41,409 bases of DNA from Marinicella sp. (GCA_028284365.1 JANQRW010000065.1:1-41409); one strand, 5' to 3'; shown: positions 27,308-36,627, counted from the stretch's first letter. Numbers and translations are program-made. The notes: a model not told the origin generated them from the letters alone.

Positions 27308-27381
27308 TTGATTGCAGTCTTTAAAAACGTCATTATAATCGAGTTCTTAATTATTAAATTATTTTAGAGACTTTAAAGATT

Positions 27382-27681
27382 ATGTATTTTGCCATTATCG
27401 CAACAGATGTTGATGACTCATTGCCTTTGCGCATGCCTGTGCGTGAACAACATTTAGCCAGATTGCATGAGCTCAATGAGCAGGGCAGGTTGTTGATTGC
27501 TGGTCCACATCCAGCAACCGATGAAGAAAGTCCAAAGTCACCAGCTTTCACTGGTTCGCTGGTGGTGGCGGAATTTGAATCTTTAGTTGCAGCCCAAACT
27601 TGGGCAGATGAAGATCCATACATTCGAGCAGGTGTCTATGCTGGTGTTGTGGTGAAGCCTTATTTAAAAGTATTGCCGTAA
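27382..27681 (+). CDS. YciI family protein
   Basis: The 99-residue product is a ferredoxin-like YciI protein: MYFAIIATDVDDSL, the conserved His/Asp region RLHELNEQGRLLIAGPHPA, and ADEDPYIRAGVYAGVVVKPY. YciI members are small enzyme-like proteins of uncertain activity. It is the last ordinary gene before the disrupted region at 27.7-30.9 kb. Divergent from ywbE with about 75 bases between. Confidence 0.9.
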   Translation: MYFAIIATDVDDSLPLRMPVREQHLARLHELNEQGRLLIAGPHPATDEESPKSPAFTGSLVVAEFESLVAAQTWADEDPYIRAGVYAGVVVKPYLKVLP

Positions 27682-27795
27682 AAAGGCCTCGAAATTCTAG
27701 GCATTCTTTGTAATCTGAATAACTTTATCTATGTTATGATGTAATCGTGTGGATTAAATGTGTTTGTTTTAATAATGTAAACAAGGAAAATTTAT

Positions 27796-28335
27796 ATGAA
27801 AAAACAAACCATTTTAATGCTTATGTTTTATTCTTTTGCAGCATATTCAGCATGTGAAAATTAAATACAGGGAGCGGGTGGTTCCTCCGCTGATTCATTA
27901 GAGACGAGCCAATCCAACCCTAAAACAAGATTCATCAGTTCTGATTTAGGAGTTGCTTCACTGAATGGAAATTGTGACGAGGAAGAATTGGGTACAATAG
28001 TCGTAACTGGTACTTCACCTGGCCCAGGTTGGTTTCCTCATTTTGCTCCTATTGGCAGTTGGATTTATCTAGGTGGCGGTGGTGGTAGTAGCGGTGGTAC
28101 CATCACAATCCCTAACAATCCAAGTAATCCAAGTCCTAGTACAAACTGTTCGGATGGTCAAGGTGTAAGACAAGCCTATGCCCGTTCTGATATCGGATAC
28201 GCTTGGAATGAACGAAACGTCAAACCCAGATTGGGAAGTCGCGTTAGGATACAATATAGGAACGATCAAACAGAGCGATTTATATTCAATGGAATGCTTG
28301 CTCCTCTCACCCCAATTCCTGGTTCATGTGGATAA
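27796..28335 (+). pseudogene. Secreted Gly-rich protein with IVVTG motif, interrupted by in-frame TAA
   Basis: An ATG at 27796, preceded by AAGGAAAA, opens a signal peptide MKKQTILMLMFYSFAAYSACEN that ends at TAA 27862-27864. The same frame then stays open to 28335: IQGAGGSSADSLETSQSN..., LGTIVVTGTSPGPGW, a Gly/Ser stretch, and a C-terminal segment CSDGQGVRQAYARSDIGYAW...RVRIQYRNDQTERFIFNG. As one 179-codon frame it would be a small exported protein with no family I recognise. LGTIVVTG resembles a TonB-box-like stretch but there is no receptor barrel. The shorter open part (TTG 27988) lacks the signal peptide. It is probably inactivated, or read through. Confidence 0.65.
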
Positions 28336-28346
28336 TAACTTAATAT

Positions 28347-29240
28347 ATGAAAAACTCTAAAATTACTTTTTTAATTCTAGTTATTTTGCTTTTGTCTATC
28401 TCATTCATTTATCGGACTGGTTTAAATATCATATCGAATGAAAGTTCGAAGACTGAAAACAATGATGTAAAAGTGGCTTTAGATGAAGAACCTCTTGTTA
28501 AAATCCAGCAAGGCTCAGAAGAAAGCTTAATTGCGCTTTCTTCTGATGAGGTTATTCGGCAATTTGAAAATTCAAGCAGTTCAGCACTTTCTTTAGAGGT
28601 AATTGAAACATTAATGGAGCAGGGTAAAGACGCACTTGCTCATACTCTTCTGAAAGAGCTCCATGGTAGGTGCCAATATAAGGACAGTTTTTCATCTCCA
28701 ACAGGTGATGATGACTCCTGGTTTTTTAATCAGATCATTAAGTACTGCGATGATTATGAACCTTATCTCGCTGAAAGAATGACTAAAAATAATGTTGAGT
28801 TTCAGCACTTGAATCCTGACGTTAGAAAACTAATATTTTCAGATGAAACTGATATTGATATAATAACTGAATCTTTTTTGAGAGAGCTAATCTCCATGCA
28901 ATATGGTTCAGCTGACTTCATTGCTGATGTTTCAGAATTAATACATTTTTACAATAATGAATTCAACGCACCGTTGAACCTGGGGTAATCAGAAAATATA
29001 AATTATTATGACATTCAAAGGGTTCAGATGGCTGCTATAGAGTTGTTTGCATGTCAGAGAAACAGCAGTTGCGGCCCAAATAGTTATAACGTTCTACTCA
29101 ACTGTGTTGTGAATACCGCATGTCAAAGGGGGTGGTCACTAATGGATTATTATCAAAATACAATGTCACCAAATAACTTTAATGAAGTTTTATCAATCCT
29201 TGATTACATTCGACGTTTTGAAACATCAAATGGTGGCTGA
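28347..29240 (+). pseudogene. Single-TM hypothetical protein, interrupted by in-frame TAA
   Basis: The open part (28347-28988, 213 aa) has one N-terminal membrane helix (ITFLILVILLLSISFIY) and an acidic periplasmic helical region with several Cys (GRCQYKDSF, IIKYCDDY). After TAA 28986-28988 the same frame remains open to 29240, adding YYDIQRVQMAAIELFACQ, NSSCGPNSYNVLLNCVVNTACQRGW and MSPNNFNEVLSILDYIRRF. The continuation has a Cys-rich, helix-like pattern, so the original protein was about 297 residues and the stop looks secondary. It begins 11 bases after the preceding frame's stop, in operon-like spacing. I do not recognise its family. Confidence 0.6.
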
Positions 29241-29627
29241 ATTGAACAACTATCTTACTGGTATACCCTTCTGATAGCATTTAATTCATCCTAAATCACG
29301 CGGCTTCAACAGGCTATTCGATTGTTGTAAATGCAGGAGCTTTAAGAAATTTATTGTTGAGTGCGTATAGAGATATAACATATTTTCTTAATGGTGGTGG
29401 ACACCCACCACATTATGGCAATGGGGGTTATTGATTGGAGTGAAGCAGCTATTAACTGGCATCAATATAATAATTGGCCTGGCTCAGGAACGCCAACAAC
29501 AGCAAATGGTGGGATTCAACATATATTTGCCAATGCAGGCATAACTCGCGGTGGAGGGAATGCAGAAAACTTAGCAGAAGGGTTTCTTGATGACCCAGAT
29601 CCACAAGGTACAGAATGTCCATCATGA
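29230..29627 (+). pseudogene. Frameshifted remnant of a Gly/Trp-rich protein
   Basis: No single frame covers this interval. A start at 29230 gives MVAELNNYLTGIP, after which coding-like sequence moves to another frame, interrupted by TAA, reading LNHAASTGYSIVVNAGALRNLLLSAYRDITYFLNGGGHPPHYGNGGY up to a TGA. A one-base shift then continues as DWSEAAINWHQYNNWPGSG and GGIQHIFANAGITRGGGNAENLAEGFLDDPDP to 29627. At least two indels plus one stop must have occurred. Its final TGA overlaps the next gene's ATG (ATGA), showing former translational coupling. Family unknown. Confidence 0.55.
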
Positions 29628-30532
29628 AAAAAACATTGTTACTTTTATTAGTTATTATTGTAGCAGGAACCATCTGGTTTCAAAAAGTCAATGATAAAAA
29701 GACTAAACAACATGCAAACATAAAGCAGCGTGTTGTTAGTCATAATTTAGGGTCATCTCAAGATGACCCTGTCTTGACAGAACCAGTGCTTAAAGAAGCG
29801 TCAAATGAAATTAGCCTATTCAATGAACGGATTGCTGCCTCGCTCAGTTATGAGCCTGGGTCAGAATTAATGGAAGTAAACAATTTAATCTCAAAACCAA
29901 GAGAAAATTCAGACGATGTTGTTGCTACACTTGAAAACTATTTTTTGAATTTTTCAGATTATCAAATTCAAATTGCAGAATTAATTCCGTACTGTCTTAA
30001 TTTAAAACAAAGTCTCAATAAATATACATCAAGCTTAACAACAGAAAGCGATAATTTAAAAGAAACATCATTCAATGAATTTTATTTTTTTGATGGGCTT
30101 AAAAAAACTCGATTTTGTGAAAATTTAGGAACAGAAACAGATCCTTTATACATTTATCTTGATTTGGCGAGGGGTGGAAATCGAGTAGCCCAATTATTAT
30201 TGATAGATCATTTGATAAATGCCATTCATCGAGGTGTAGTTAACGTAAAGCAGGATCCGATGACTTATATGGAACTAAGAGATGAAAGTGTTAATTACTT
30301 GAAGTCTTTGGCAGCTAGTGGCATCACTCGGGCCTCTGAAAGGTTATATCGTCTTTACAGTGGTCGTGATATCCTTCCAAAAGACCCTGTCTTAGAATAC
30401 TACTACAGTTATTTGTCAAAGATGTATGAGCGTTTTGAGGTTGTTCATGTTAAAGGTGATGAATTATTAGATATGATGACTGAAAATCAACGTGCAAGAG
30501 CACTTAAAATGATAAAGAACTTAAAAAAATAA
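29624..30532 (+). CDS. Single-TM hypothetical protein, possible Sel1/TPR-like helical repeats
   Basis: The 302-residue protein begins MKKTLLLLLVIIVAGTIWF, a membrane anchor, with the rest predicted outside the cytoplasm. The body is helical with Sel1-like hints (LARGGNRVAQLLLIDHL, LAASGITRASERLYRLYSG) and two Cys (YCLNLKQSL, FCENLG). It shares its layout (short N-terminus, one helix, acidic helical ectodomain of about 300 residues) with the interrupted frame at 28347, so the two could be divergent paralogues. It is the only long intact gene of the 27.7-30.9 kb group. I chose ATG 29624, not 29615, since it overlaps the preceding stop as ATGA. Function unknown. Confidence 0.65.
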   Translation: MKKTLLLLLVIIVAGTIWFQKVNDKKTKQHANIKQRVVSHNLGSSQDDPVLTEPVLKEASNEISLFNERIAASLSYEPGSELMEVNNLISKPRENSDDVVATLENYFLNFSDYQIQIAELIPYCLNLKQSLNKYTSSLTTESDNLKETSFNEFYFFDGLKKTRFCENLGTETDPLYIYLDLARGGNRVAQLLLIDHLINAIHRGVVNVKQDPMTYMELRDESVNYLKSLAASGITRASERLYRLYSGRDILPKDPVLEYYYSYLSKMYERFEVVHVKGDELLDMMTENQRARALKMIKNLKK

Positions 30533-30546
30533 ACTGAATATTCTAC

Positions 30547-30777
30547 ATGTTTTACTTAAATATTTATGCTGGCATAGTCAGTTTGATCGCTACTTATTAC
30601 TGGTGGTTTACAAGCGCGGGACAACTTATGGCTGGTAAATTTTTTCAGCAATTATAATGTTTTTTTATTGTGTCATTGTTTCCTGATAAGATTGCTCATG
30701 CCAAATATGCTGAAGAGTTCTTAAAACTAATTTGTTGCTTGATGTTAGTAATACTCTTACTTGTTTTAGTTGGTTAA
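30547..30777 (+). pseudogene. Small hydrophobic ORF pair interrupted by in-frame TAA
   Basis: An ATG at 30547 reads MFYLNIYAGIVSLIATYYWW...QLMAGKFFQQL to TAA 30655-30657; the same frame continues FFIVSLFPDKIAHAKYAEEF and a hydrophobic end LMLVILLLVLVG to 30777. Together these would make a 76-codon membrane protein. The stretch is AT-rich and short, so chance cannot be excluded. Bases 30778-30892 hold nothing I can support. Confidence 0.3.
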
Positions 30778-30892
30778 GGGGATCTTAAAACATCAATGAC
30801 TCATTCAATCTACGACCGATCAGTGAATCAGCAGTGAAAACCCGTGCCAATAAAATTCACACTAATTTGACGATTTTAGATAGGGAAGAGGG

Positions 30893-31777
30893 CTAAATAA
30901 GGGTTTTGGACAATAGCTTGCTGATCTGTTGTGCGAACATGTGAGTGCTTTCCGGAGCATGGTTAAAGAACAGCGAAGGCTCTATTAGTTCTGCTTCATT
31001 GAGGTAAATGGAGTCGTCGTTGTCATGTAAAAAGTCGAATCTGGCATAAAGTGGAGTCATGGATTTACTGTTTAAAAATTGTAAACAAGCTTTTGATAAC
31101 GACAACTCCACGGCATTAGGTTCGTAGCTGACATCTTCAGCACCGAATGTATCCTGAACACGATAATCACCTTCCACTGGGACTTTTCTTACGGCATGAG
31201 AAAAATTACCACCGAAATAAATCAATGATGTTTCTCCAAAAGATTCCACACATTCCAAATAGGGTTGTAGCATCATGTCCATACTTTGTAACCAGTTGTC
31301 CAGGTGTTCCTGTGCTTGTTTTAACTCTGTAGGGGTGTTTTTGAAAGCAAAAGTGCCTGATGAATCTGCACCAACAACTGGTTTAAGAAAATATTTATTG
31401 GCTGGAATTGATTCAATAAGCGCTGACAGGTTTACGCTTTGTACTTGTTTTATCCAAACCGTTGGTGCAATCGAAATGCCAAATTCAGCTAATTCTGCCA
31501 GATATAGTTTGTTTTTATTCCAGTTAATGATTTTAGGGTGATTAATTATCTGAGTGTCATTTGCTACTTTCTCTAGCCACATACTGAATTCATCGGCGCG
31601 TTGGTGGTAGTCCCAAACTGATCTGATTAAGCCGGCATCAAAAACCGACCAGTCAACATCAGCATCCCAGGGTAAAACTTTAATTTCAAAGCCAATTATT
31701 CTTAACGCTTCGAACAGGCATTGATCATCAAGCACACCTTGAGGCAATTTTTTGCAAGTAATGATGGCTAATTTCAT
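30893..31777 (-). CDS. ATP-grasp domain protein (RimK/glutathione synthetase-like)
   Basis: The 294-residue protein has an N-terminal Rossmann-like preATP-grasp part (MKLAIITCKKLPQGVLDDQ, GLIRSVWDYHQRADEF) and an ATP-grasp part: NKNKLYLAELAEFGISIAPTVWI, YFLKPVVGADSSGTFAF (phosphate/ATP Lys), MMLQPYLECVESFGETSLIYF, and the metal-binding region YARFDFLHDNDDSIYLNEAELIEPSLFF. ATP-grasp enzymes ligate a carboxylate to an amine or thiol via an acylphosphate. The substrate is unknown. It is divergent from the alpha/beta hydrolase. Confidence 0.8.
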   Translation of the reverse strand: MKLAIITCKKLPQGVLDDQCLFEALRIIGFEIKVLPWDADVDWSVFDAGLIRSVWDYHQRADEFSMWLEKVANDTQIINHPKIINWNKNKLYLAELAEFGISIAPTVWIKQVQSVNLSALIESIPANKYFLKPVVGADSSGTFAFKNTPTELKQAQEHLDNWLQSMDMMLQPYLECVESFGETSLIYFGGNFSHAVRKVPVEGDYRVQDTFGAEDVSYEPNAVELSLSKACLQFLNSKSMTPLYARFDFLHDNDDSIYLNEAELIEPSLFFNHAPESTHMFAQQISKLLSKTLI

Positions 31778-31819
31778 AGATTTAAATTATTTGTATTTCT
31801 GCGCTATTATATATTCTTT

Positions 31820-32707
31820 ATGAGTAATCAGGTTTTAGGTATGCATGCAGATTCATGGCACCAAAGAGGTCAGTTTGTCACTGTAAACGGACATCAGCAT
31901 TTTGTTTATCTTTCAACAAACAATAAACCTTATTTATTGATTTTACACGGCTACCCGACTTGTGGGTACGACTACCACAAAGTGATTGCTGTGCTGGAAC
32001 AGCATTACTGCTTAGTGATTCATGATCATTTAGGTTTTGGTTATTCAGATAAACCTCTTGATTACTCTTATTCTTTGATGGAACAAACTGATCAGGCGTT
32101 GTTACTTTGGCAAAAGTTAGGTATTAAAAGCGGAGTTGTGTTAGCACATGATTATGGCACCAGTATAGCGACAGAGATGATCGCCAGGATGAATCTATTT
32201 GGGACATTACCTGTCAATATTGAACAGCTGGTGCTGTGTAATGGCAGCATGCATGTTGAAATGGCACAACTTCGATTGATCCAAAAATTATTATTGAATA
32301 GATTGAGTGGCCCGGTTATGGCCAGACTCAGTTCTAAAAGAACTTTGGCTAAAAATTTGCGAAATATTTATTTTGATGGCAGTAAAGTAACTGAGCTGGA
32401 AGTTGATGCCTTGTGGCGGATGATGACATTTAATGATGGTCGTTTGGTATTGCCTCAAACCACTCAGTATATAAAACAGCGGTACACATACTGGCACAGA
32501 TGGATCGGAGCTTTGAAGAACACTGATTTAATGACGCACATCGTATGGGCAGAAGAAGATCCGGTTGCAGTTGTAGCAATGGCTCATGTGTTGCATCACG
32601 AAATTAAAAACAGCCGTTTGAATCTGATTCCAGATTCGGGACACTTTCCCATGCTTGAAACTCCAGAAGATTGGTCAAAAACTGTTGTTGATGCCTTGAA
32701 TAGATAA
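31820..32707 (+). CDS. Alpha/beta hydrolase, Asp-nucleophile (haloalkane dehalogenase/epoxide hydrolase-like) type
   Basis: The 295-residue protein has the oxyanion motif LHGYPTCGYDY (42-52) and HDHLGFGYSDKP. The nucleophile elbow AHDYGTS carries Asp111 instead of Ser, as in haloalkane dehalogenases and epoxide hydrolases. The catalytic His is in PDSGHFPMLE, and the acidic residue is probably in WAEEDPVA. There is no signal peptide. Which substrate is hydrolysed cannot be told. Confidence 0.85.
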   Translation: MSNQVLGMHADSWHQRGQFVTVNGHQHFVYLSTNNKPYLLILHGYPTCGYDYHKVIAVLEQHYCLVIHDHLGFGYSDKPLDYSYSLMEQTDQALLLWQKLGIKSGVVLAHDYGTSIATEMIARMNLFGTLPVNIEQLVLCNGSMHVEMAQLRLIQKLLLNRLSGPVMARLSSKRTLAKNLRNIYFDGSKVTELEVDALWRMMTFNDGRLVLPQTTQYIKQRYTYWHRWIGALKNTDLMTHIVWAEEDPVAVVAMAHVLHHEIKNSRLNLIPDSGHFPMLETPEDWSKTVVDALNR

Positions 32708-32714
32708 ATTGGAA

Positions 32715-32740
32715 TAAAAAAAGGGAGGTCGAAACCTCCC
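32715..32740 (-). terminator. Rho-independent terminator of the S8 protease gene
   Basis: GGGAGGT (32723-32729) pairs with ACCTCCC (32734-32740) across CGAA, a stable tetraloop hairpin. On the minus strand it is followed directly by seven Ts, so it serves the protease gene; on the plus strand the T-tract is poor. Confidence 0.85.
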
Positions 32741-32767
32741 AAGCATCTTTTTAGTTATGGCAATGTA

Positions 32768-34765
32768 TTATTGAAACTCGATGCTCCAAGAGTCAATATA
32801 ACCACCGTCTTGATTGGCGTGATCAGTAACTTCTAAACGCCATTGGCCACTTGATTCAATCGTGCCAGCATTCAAGTTGACATCAATGATCAGATTATCG
32901 CCACTGTCACTTGTATTGGTTCTGGCATGAACCGTACCACTGGCACCATTAGGCGCAAAAATCTTGGCGGATAAATCACCTCGATAAGTGTGCTTGATAT
33001 CGGCTTTGACGGTGATGGTTCCTGAGGCACCTGTTCGAGTCACATCAATGGCTGAGCTAACTGTGCTAGGAGCGCCACTTGAAATGGTTACATTATTGGT
33101 GTTTTCAAAGAAATTAGTGCCACCGCCACCACCTGATGGTGGAGTAAAGCTACCAACCAAACTCACACCAGAGTAAGCACTGTAACCACGAAGCATGACA
33201 TGATAAGTCCCAGCTTGTACATTTGAGATATTACATGTTTCATTGTTGCCATTTCTATACGGACGACAATCATAGCTTGATGTGGTAGGAGCACTTCCAA
33301 ATTTGACATACATGTCAGCATCACCAGAACCGCCACTCATTACAAAACTCAGATCAGTTGCACCTGCTGGTACATCCAGAGTAAAGAATGATTGAGAGCC
33401 ACTGGCACCTGATAAACCAGTTTTGGCAGTACCATTGGTCAGTTCACCACCTACTGGATCAGGATCAGGGTCGGGATTGCCACCACCACTGAAGTTATTC
33501 AATAACAAGTTGGGCGAACCTGTTCTTGCATCAGTTACTTTGTTAGGAATGGCGGCATTCTCAATGGCTGCTTCAACCTGTGCTGGACTGGCTCCAGGAT
33601 TATCATCAAGATACAAAGCAGCAACACCTGCAACGTGAGGAGCAGCCATAGATGTACCACTGATGGTATTGGTTGCTGAATCACTGGTTGACCAAGTTGA
33701 TGTGATTGAAGAACCTGGTGCATAAATATCTAAACATGTGCCGTAATTTGAGAAAGATGACCTTGAATCAGAACTGGTTGTAGAGCCAACTGTGATGGCA
33801 CTACCGGCTCTGGCTGGTGAATAGTTACATGCATTGCGGTTGTCATTACCCGCCGCAACAACCATGGTAATACCTTGAGCCACAGCTGAATTTACCGCAT
33901 TGTCTAATGCTGAACTGGCACCGCCACCTAAACTCATGTTAGCCACAGCAGGTTTAACGTGATTTGCTGCCACCCAGTCAACACCACCAATCACACCAGA
34001 GTTACTGCCTGTTCCATCACAGCCTAAAACCCTGACTGCATAGATAGTTGCATTTTTTGCTACACCATAGGTTGAGCTGCCAATAGTACCAGCAACGTGT
34101 GTACCATGACCTTGACAATCGTTGGTGCCATTACCGTCGTTGATGGCGGTATATCCTGAACGACCACGACCGCCAAACTGGTTGTGTGAGATCCTAACAC
34201 CTGTGTCAATCACGTAAGCATTAACACCCGTTCCATTGGCATCATAGTTGTAGGTATTGTTAAGTGGTAAGTTGGCTTGGTCTATTCGATCCAAACCCCA
34301 AGTGGCATTATTCTGTGTTGCACCGATTGTAACTCTTTGGTCAGCTTCAATGTATGCCACCCGTGGGTCATTCAATAGTGCAGCAACTTTTTTACTGGCG
34401 CGTGTTTTGATCACAAAACCATACACGGCTGTGGAATACATGCGTTCAATGTTACCACGTGCTTTGGTGGCCAGTGCCACACCCATGTCTCTGACAACTG
34501 CCGCTCTTGCTTGTGCCATAGTAAACCCTGGCGCTCGTCTGGCCATCGCTTCTGTTAGTACTTCAGCGTCTTTTAGAACAACAATGTATTGGTTAGGGAT
34601 TTTAGCAACAGCTGAATAACCTCTTATCTGGTTAACTGTTGGCTCTGCAGTGTTTTGAGCCAGTGCTATTTGACATGAAGCTACTAAAGTGATGGTTGCT
34701 AAGGATCTAGAAATTGCGCGATTAAGATTTGTAGGCGTGCGCACGCCTTTATCTAATTTTCTCAT
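32768..34765 (-). CDS. Secreted S8 subtilisin-family serine protease with PPC and P domains
   Basis: The 665-residue precursor has a signal peptide (LATITLVASCQIALAQ, residues about 20-36), an I9 inhibitor propeptide (about 58-145, PNQYIVVLKDAEVL ... VAYIEADQRV), and a proteinase K-type catalytic domain with D187 (YVIDTGV), H220 (GHGTHVAGT) and S372 (GTSMAAPHVAG), plus Asn of the oxyanion hole in AAGNDN. After a Pro/Gly linker come a PPC domain (about 450-535) and a P/proprotein convertase domain (about 560-665, DVTRTGASGTITV, DLSAKIFAPNG, WRLEVTDHANQDGGYIDSWSIEF). It is exported and self-cleaved, typical of extracellular protein degradation. A GAGGAGAG sits before the ATG. Confidence 0.95.
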   Translation of the reverse strand: MRKLDKGVRTPTNLNRAISRSLATITLVASCQIALAQNTAEPTVNQIRGYSAVAKIPNQYIVVLKDAEVLTEAMARRAPGFTMAQARAAVVRDMGVALATKARGNIERMYSTAVYGFVIKTRASKKVAALLNDPRVAYIEADQRVTIGATQNNATWGLDRIDQANLPLNNTYNYDANGTGVNAYVIDTGVRISHNQFGGRGRSGYTAINDGNGTNDCQGHGTHVAGTIGSSTYGVAKNATIYAVRVLGCDGTGSNSGVIGGVDWVAANHVKPAVANMSLGGGASSALDNAVNSAVAQGITMVVAAGNDNRNACNYSPARAGSAITVGSTTSSDSRSSFSNYGTCLDIYAPGSSITSTWSTSDSATNTISGTSMAAPHVAGVAALYLDDNPGASPAQVEAAIENAAIPNKVTDARTGSPNLLLNNFSGGGNPDPDPDPVGGELTNGTAKTGLSGASGSQSFFTLDVPAGATDLSFVMSGGSGDADMYVKFGSAPTTSSYDCRPYRNGNNETCNISNVQAGTYHVMLRGYSAYSGVSLVGSFTPPSGGGGGTNFFENTNNVTISSGAPSTVSSAIDVTRTGASGTITVKADIKHTYRGDLSAKIFAPNGASGTVHARTNTSDSGDNLIIDVNLNAGTIESSGQWRLEVTDHANQDGGYIDSWSIEFQ

Positions 34766-35067
34766 ATTAGATGTCTCTCCTCTATTTTTAATGTTTCAGA
34801 CTGATTTAATCAATCTGGCGTAACCACATTTATAATATTTGTTAATTTGTGGTGACATAAATATATAACATATTGATGACATTCGACAATATGTTATGTA
34901 CAAAAAAACAGAAAAAAAGCCAAAAAAAGAGCCTAAAAGTGCTGAATTTTACGAGATATATAAATAAAACATCCTGATTTTTTCAGGAGTTGATTTCGTA
35001 CGTAAAAAGCCAGCATCATTGGTTCTTTGGCTAATTAGAAAAACCTAATATAAACAGTTATTTAGCC
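34766..35067. other. Intergenic region between protease and SulP genes
   Basis: This 302-base AT-rich gap holds no gene. It contains the inverted repeat at 34865-34897 and long A-runs (34901-34935) that on the minus strand are T-runs and may end SulP transcription. An isolated CCTGA/TCAGG hairpin near 34973-34990 has no T-tract on either side. Confidence 0.7.
34865..34897. promoter_or_regulatory. Perfect inverted repeat upstream of the protease gene (possible operator)
   Basis: ATAACATATTG (34865-34875) and CAATATGTTAT (34887-34897) are perfect reverse complements separated by 11 bases, so their centres are 22 bases apart, about two helix turns. The site lies about 100 bases upstream of the protease ATG; no regulator is assigned. 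Confidence 0.55.
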
Positions 35068-36627
35068 TCATCCTAACTGACTGTCAGCTACTTTATAGTC
35101 AGGATCTTCAATCAAGTTGACTTCTACTAAATCACCCGCTTTGCTCAGTAGTTGTTTACATTCTGGGCTCAAGTGTCGATAGTGTAGGGCTTTTCCATTG
35201 CGTTCATACCGTTCGGCCAAAGAGTCCAATGCTTCTATCGCTGAATGGTCATATACCCTTGCATCCATAAAATCCACAATCACATCCTCTGGATCTGTTC
35301 TGGGGGCAAAAATATCTTGGAAGTTTTGGATTGAGCCAAAGAAAACAGGGCCACTGAGGTGGTAAACTTTTGAACCGGTTTTATTGATTTCCTCAGTGGC
35401 GTAAATTCTTTTGGCACCTTTCCATGCAAATACCAAAGCACTGACAATCACTCCAACAATCACTGCGATGGCTAAATCAGCGACCACTGTGATACTTGAA
35501 ACCAAAACAATGATAAAGACTTCAGACTTCTGAACTTTATTAATCATACGCAGGCTGGCCCATTCAAAGGTTCCTAAAACGACCATGAACATCAAACCTA
35601 CCAAGGCTGCTAACGGCACCATCTCAATCCAAGATGAACCAACCAAAATGAACAGTAACAAAGCCACTGCTGCTGTGATGCCAGATAGGCGTCCCCGGCC
35701 TCCTGATTTGATGTTGATCATGCTTTGCCCAATCATGGCACAACCTCCCATGCCGCCAAAAAAGCCATTGGTGAAATTAGCCAAACCCTGACCCATACAT
35801 TCACGGTTACCATGACCACGTGTTTCAGTTATTTCATCTATCAAAGTCATGGTCAACAATGACTCTATCAAACCAACAGCGGCTAAAATCAAGGCGTAGG
35901 GAAGAATGATTTGTAAGGTTTCTAAATTAAAGGGTACTGAAGGTATGGCAAAAGTAGGCAAACCGGCGGCAATGGTGGCATCTGGGTTACCAGATTGTGA
36001 ACGCACATAATCAATCACATTGGGTATAGGAATATCAAAGGCTATCACTAAACCCGTTACAATCAGGATTGCTGCTAAAGAGGCTGGAACGGCTCGTGTT
36101 AGTTTAGGTAAAAAGTGAATAATGACCATGGTTAAAGCCACCATGGCAATCATCCAATACAGAGCGTCACCATACATCCACTGGTGTATGCCTGTTTCAT
36201 CAACAAACTTAAATTGTTCCAATTGAGCCAGGAAAATGACTATAGCAAGACCATTAACAAATCCCAACATCACTGGATAGGGTACCATGCGGATGAACAT
36301 GCCTAACTTAAATACACCTGCTAACATTTGTATTACGCCAGTTAAAACCACTGCAGCAAAGAGGTATTGCACACCATGTTCGGCAACCAAGGCAACCATG
36401 ACGACAGCCATCGCACCAGTGGCTCCGGATATCATACCTGGACGCCCACCAAAAATAGAAGTGATTAAGCCAACCATGAATGCTGCGTACAATCCAATCA
36501 ATGGGTCTACTTTTGCGACAAATGCAAATGCCACTGCCTCTGGGACCAATGCCAAGGCCACAGTTAATCCGGACAATACATCATTCTTGATGCTGTAGCC
36601 CATTCGTTTGGAAATTAAGTTAAACAT
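35068..36627 (-). CDS. SulP-family anion transporter with STAS domain
   Basis: The 519-residue protein has about 10-12 membrane helices with SulP signatures: [21 protein letters not shown] near the N-terminus, [32 protein letters not shown], and [30 protein letters not shown]. The C-terminus (about 430-519) is a STAS domain ([37 protein letters not shown]). SulP members import sulfate, bicarbonate or other anions; the substrate is not determinable. I chose ATG 36627; a TTG-initiated frame extends to 36684 but adds residues not typical of the family. Confidence 0.92.
   Translation of the reverse strand: MFNLISKRMGYSIKNDVLSGLTVALALVPEAVAFAFVAKVDPLIGLYAAFMVGLITSIFGGRPGMISGATGAMAVVMVALVAEHGVQYLFAAVVLTGVIQMLAGVFKLGMFIRMVPYPVMLGFVNGLAIVIFLAQLEQFKFVDETGIHQWMYGDALYWMIAMVALTMVIIHFLPKLTRAVPASLAAILIVTGLVIAFDIPIPNVIDYVRSQSGNPDATIAAGLPTFAIPSVPFNLETLQIILPYALILAAVGLIESLLTMTLIDEITETRGHGNRECMGQGLANFTNGFFGGMGGCAMIGQSMINIKSGGRGRLSGITAAVALLLFILVGSSWIEMVPLAALVGLMFMVVLGTFEWASLRMINKVQKSEVFIIVLVSSITVVADLAIAVIVGVIVSALVFAWKGAKRIYATEEINKTGSKVYHLSGPVFFGSIQNFQDIFAPRTDPEDVIVDFMDARVYDHSAIEALDSLAERYERNGKALHYRHLSPECKQLLSKAGDLVEVNLIEDPDYKVADSQLG

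Noticed and set aside
27796..28335. TonB-dependent receptor
   Set aside because: Only the IVVTG-like motif is present; there is no plug or beta-barrel and the frame is under 180 codons.
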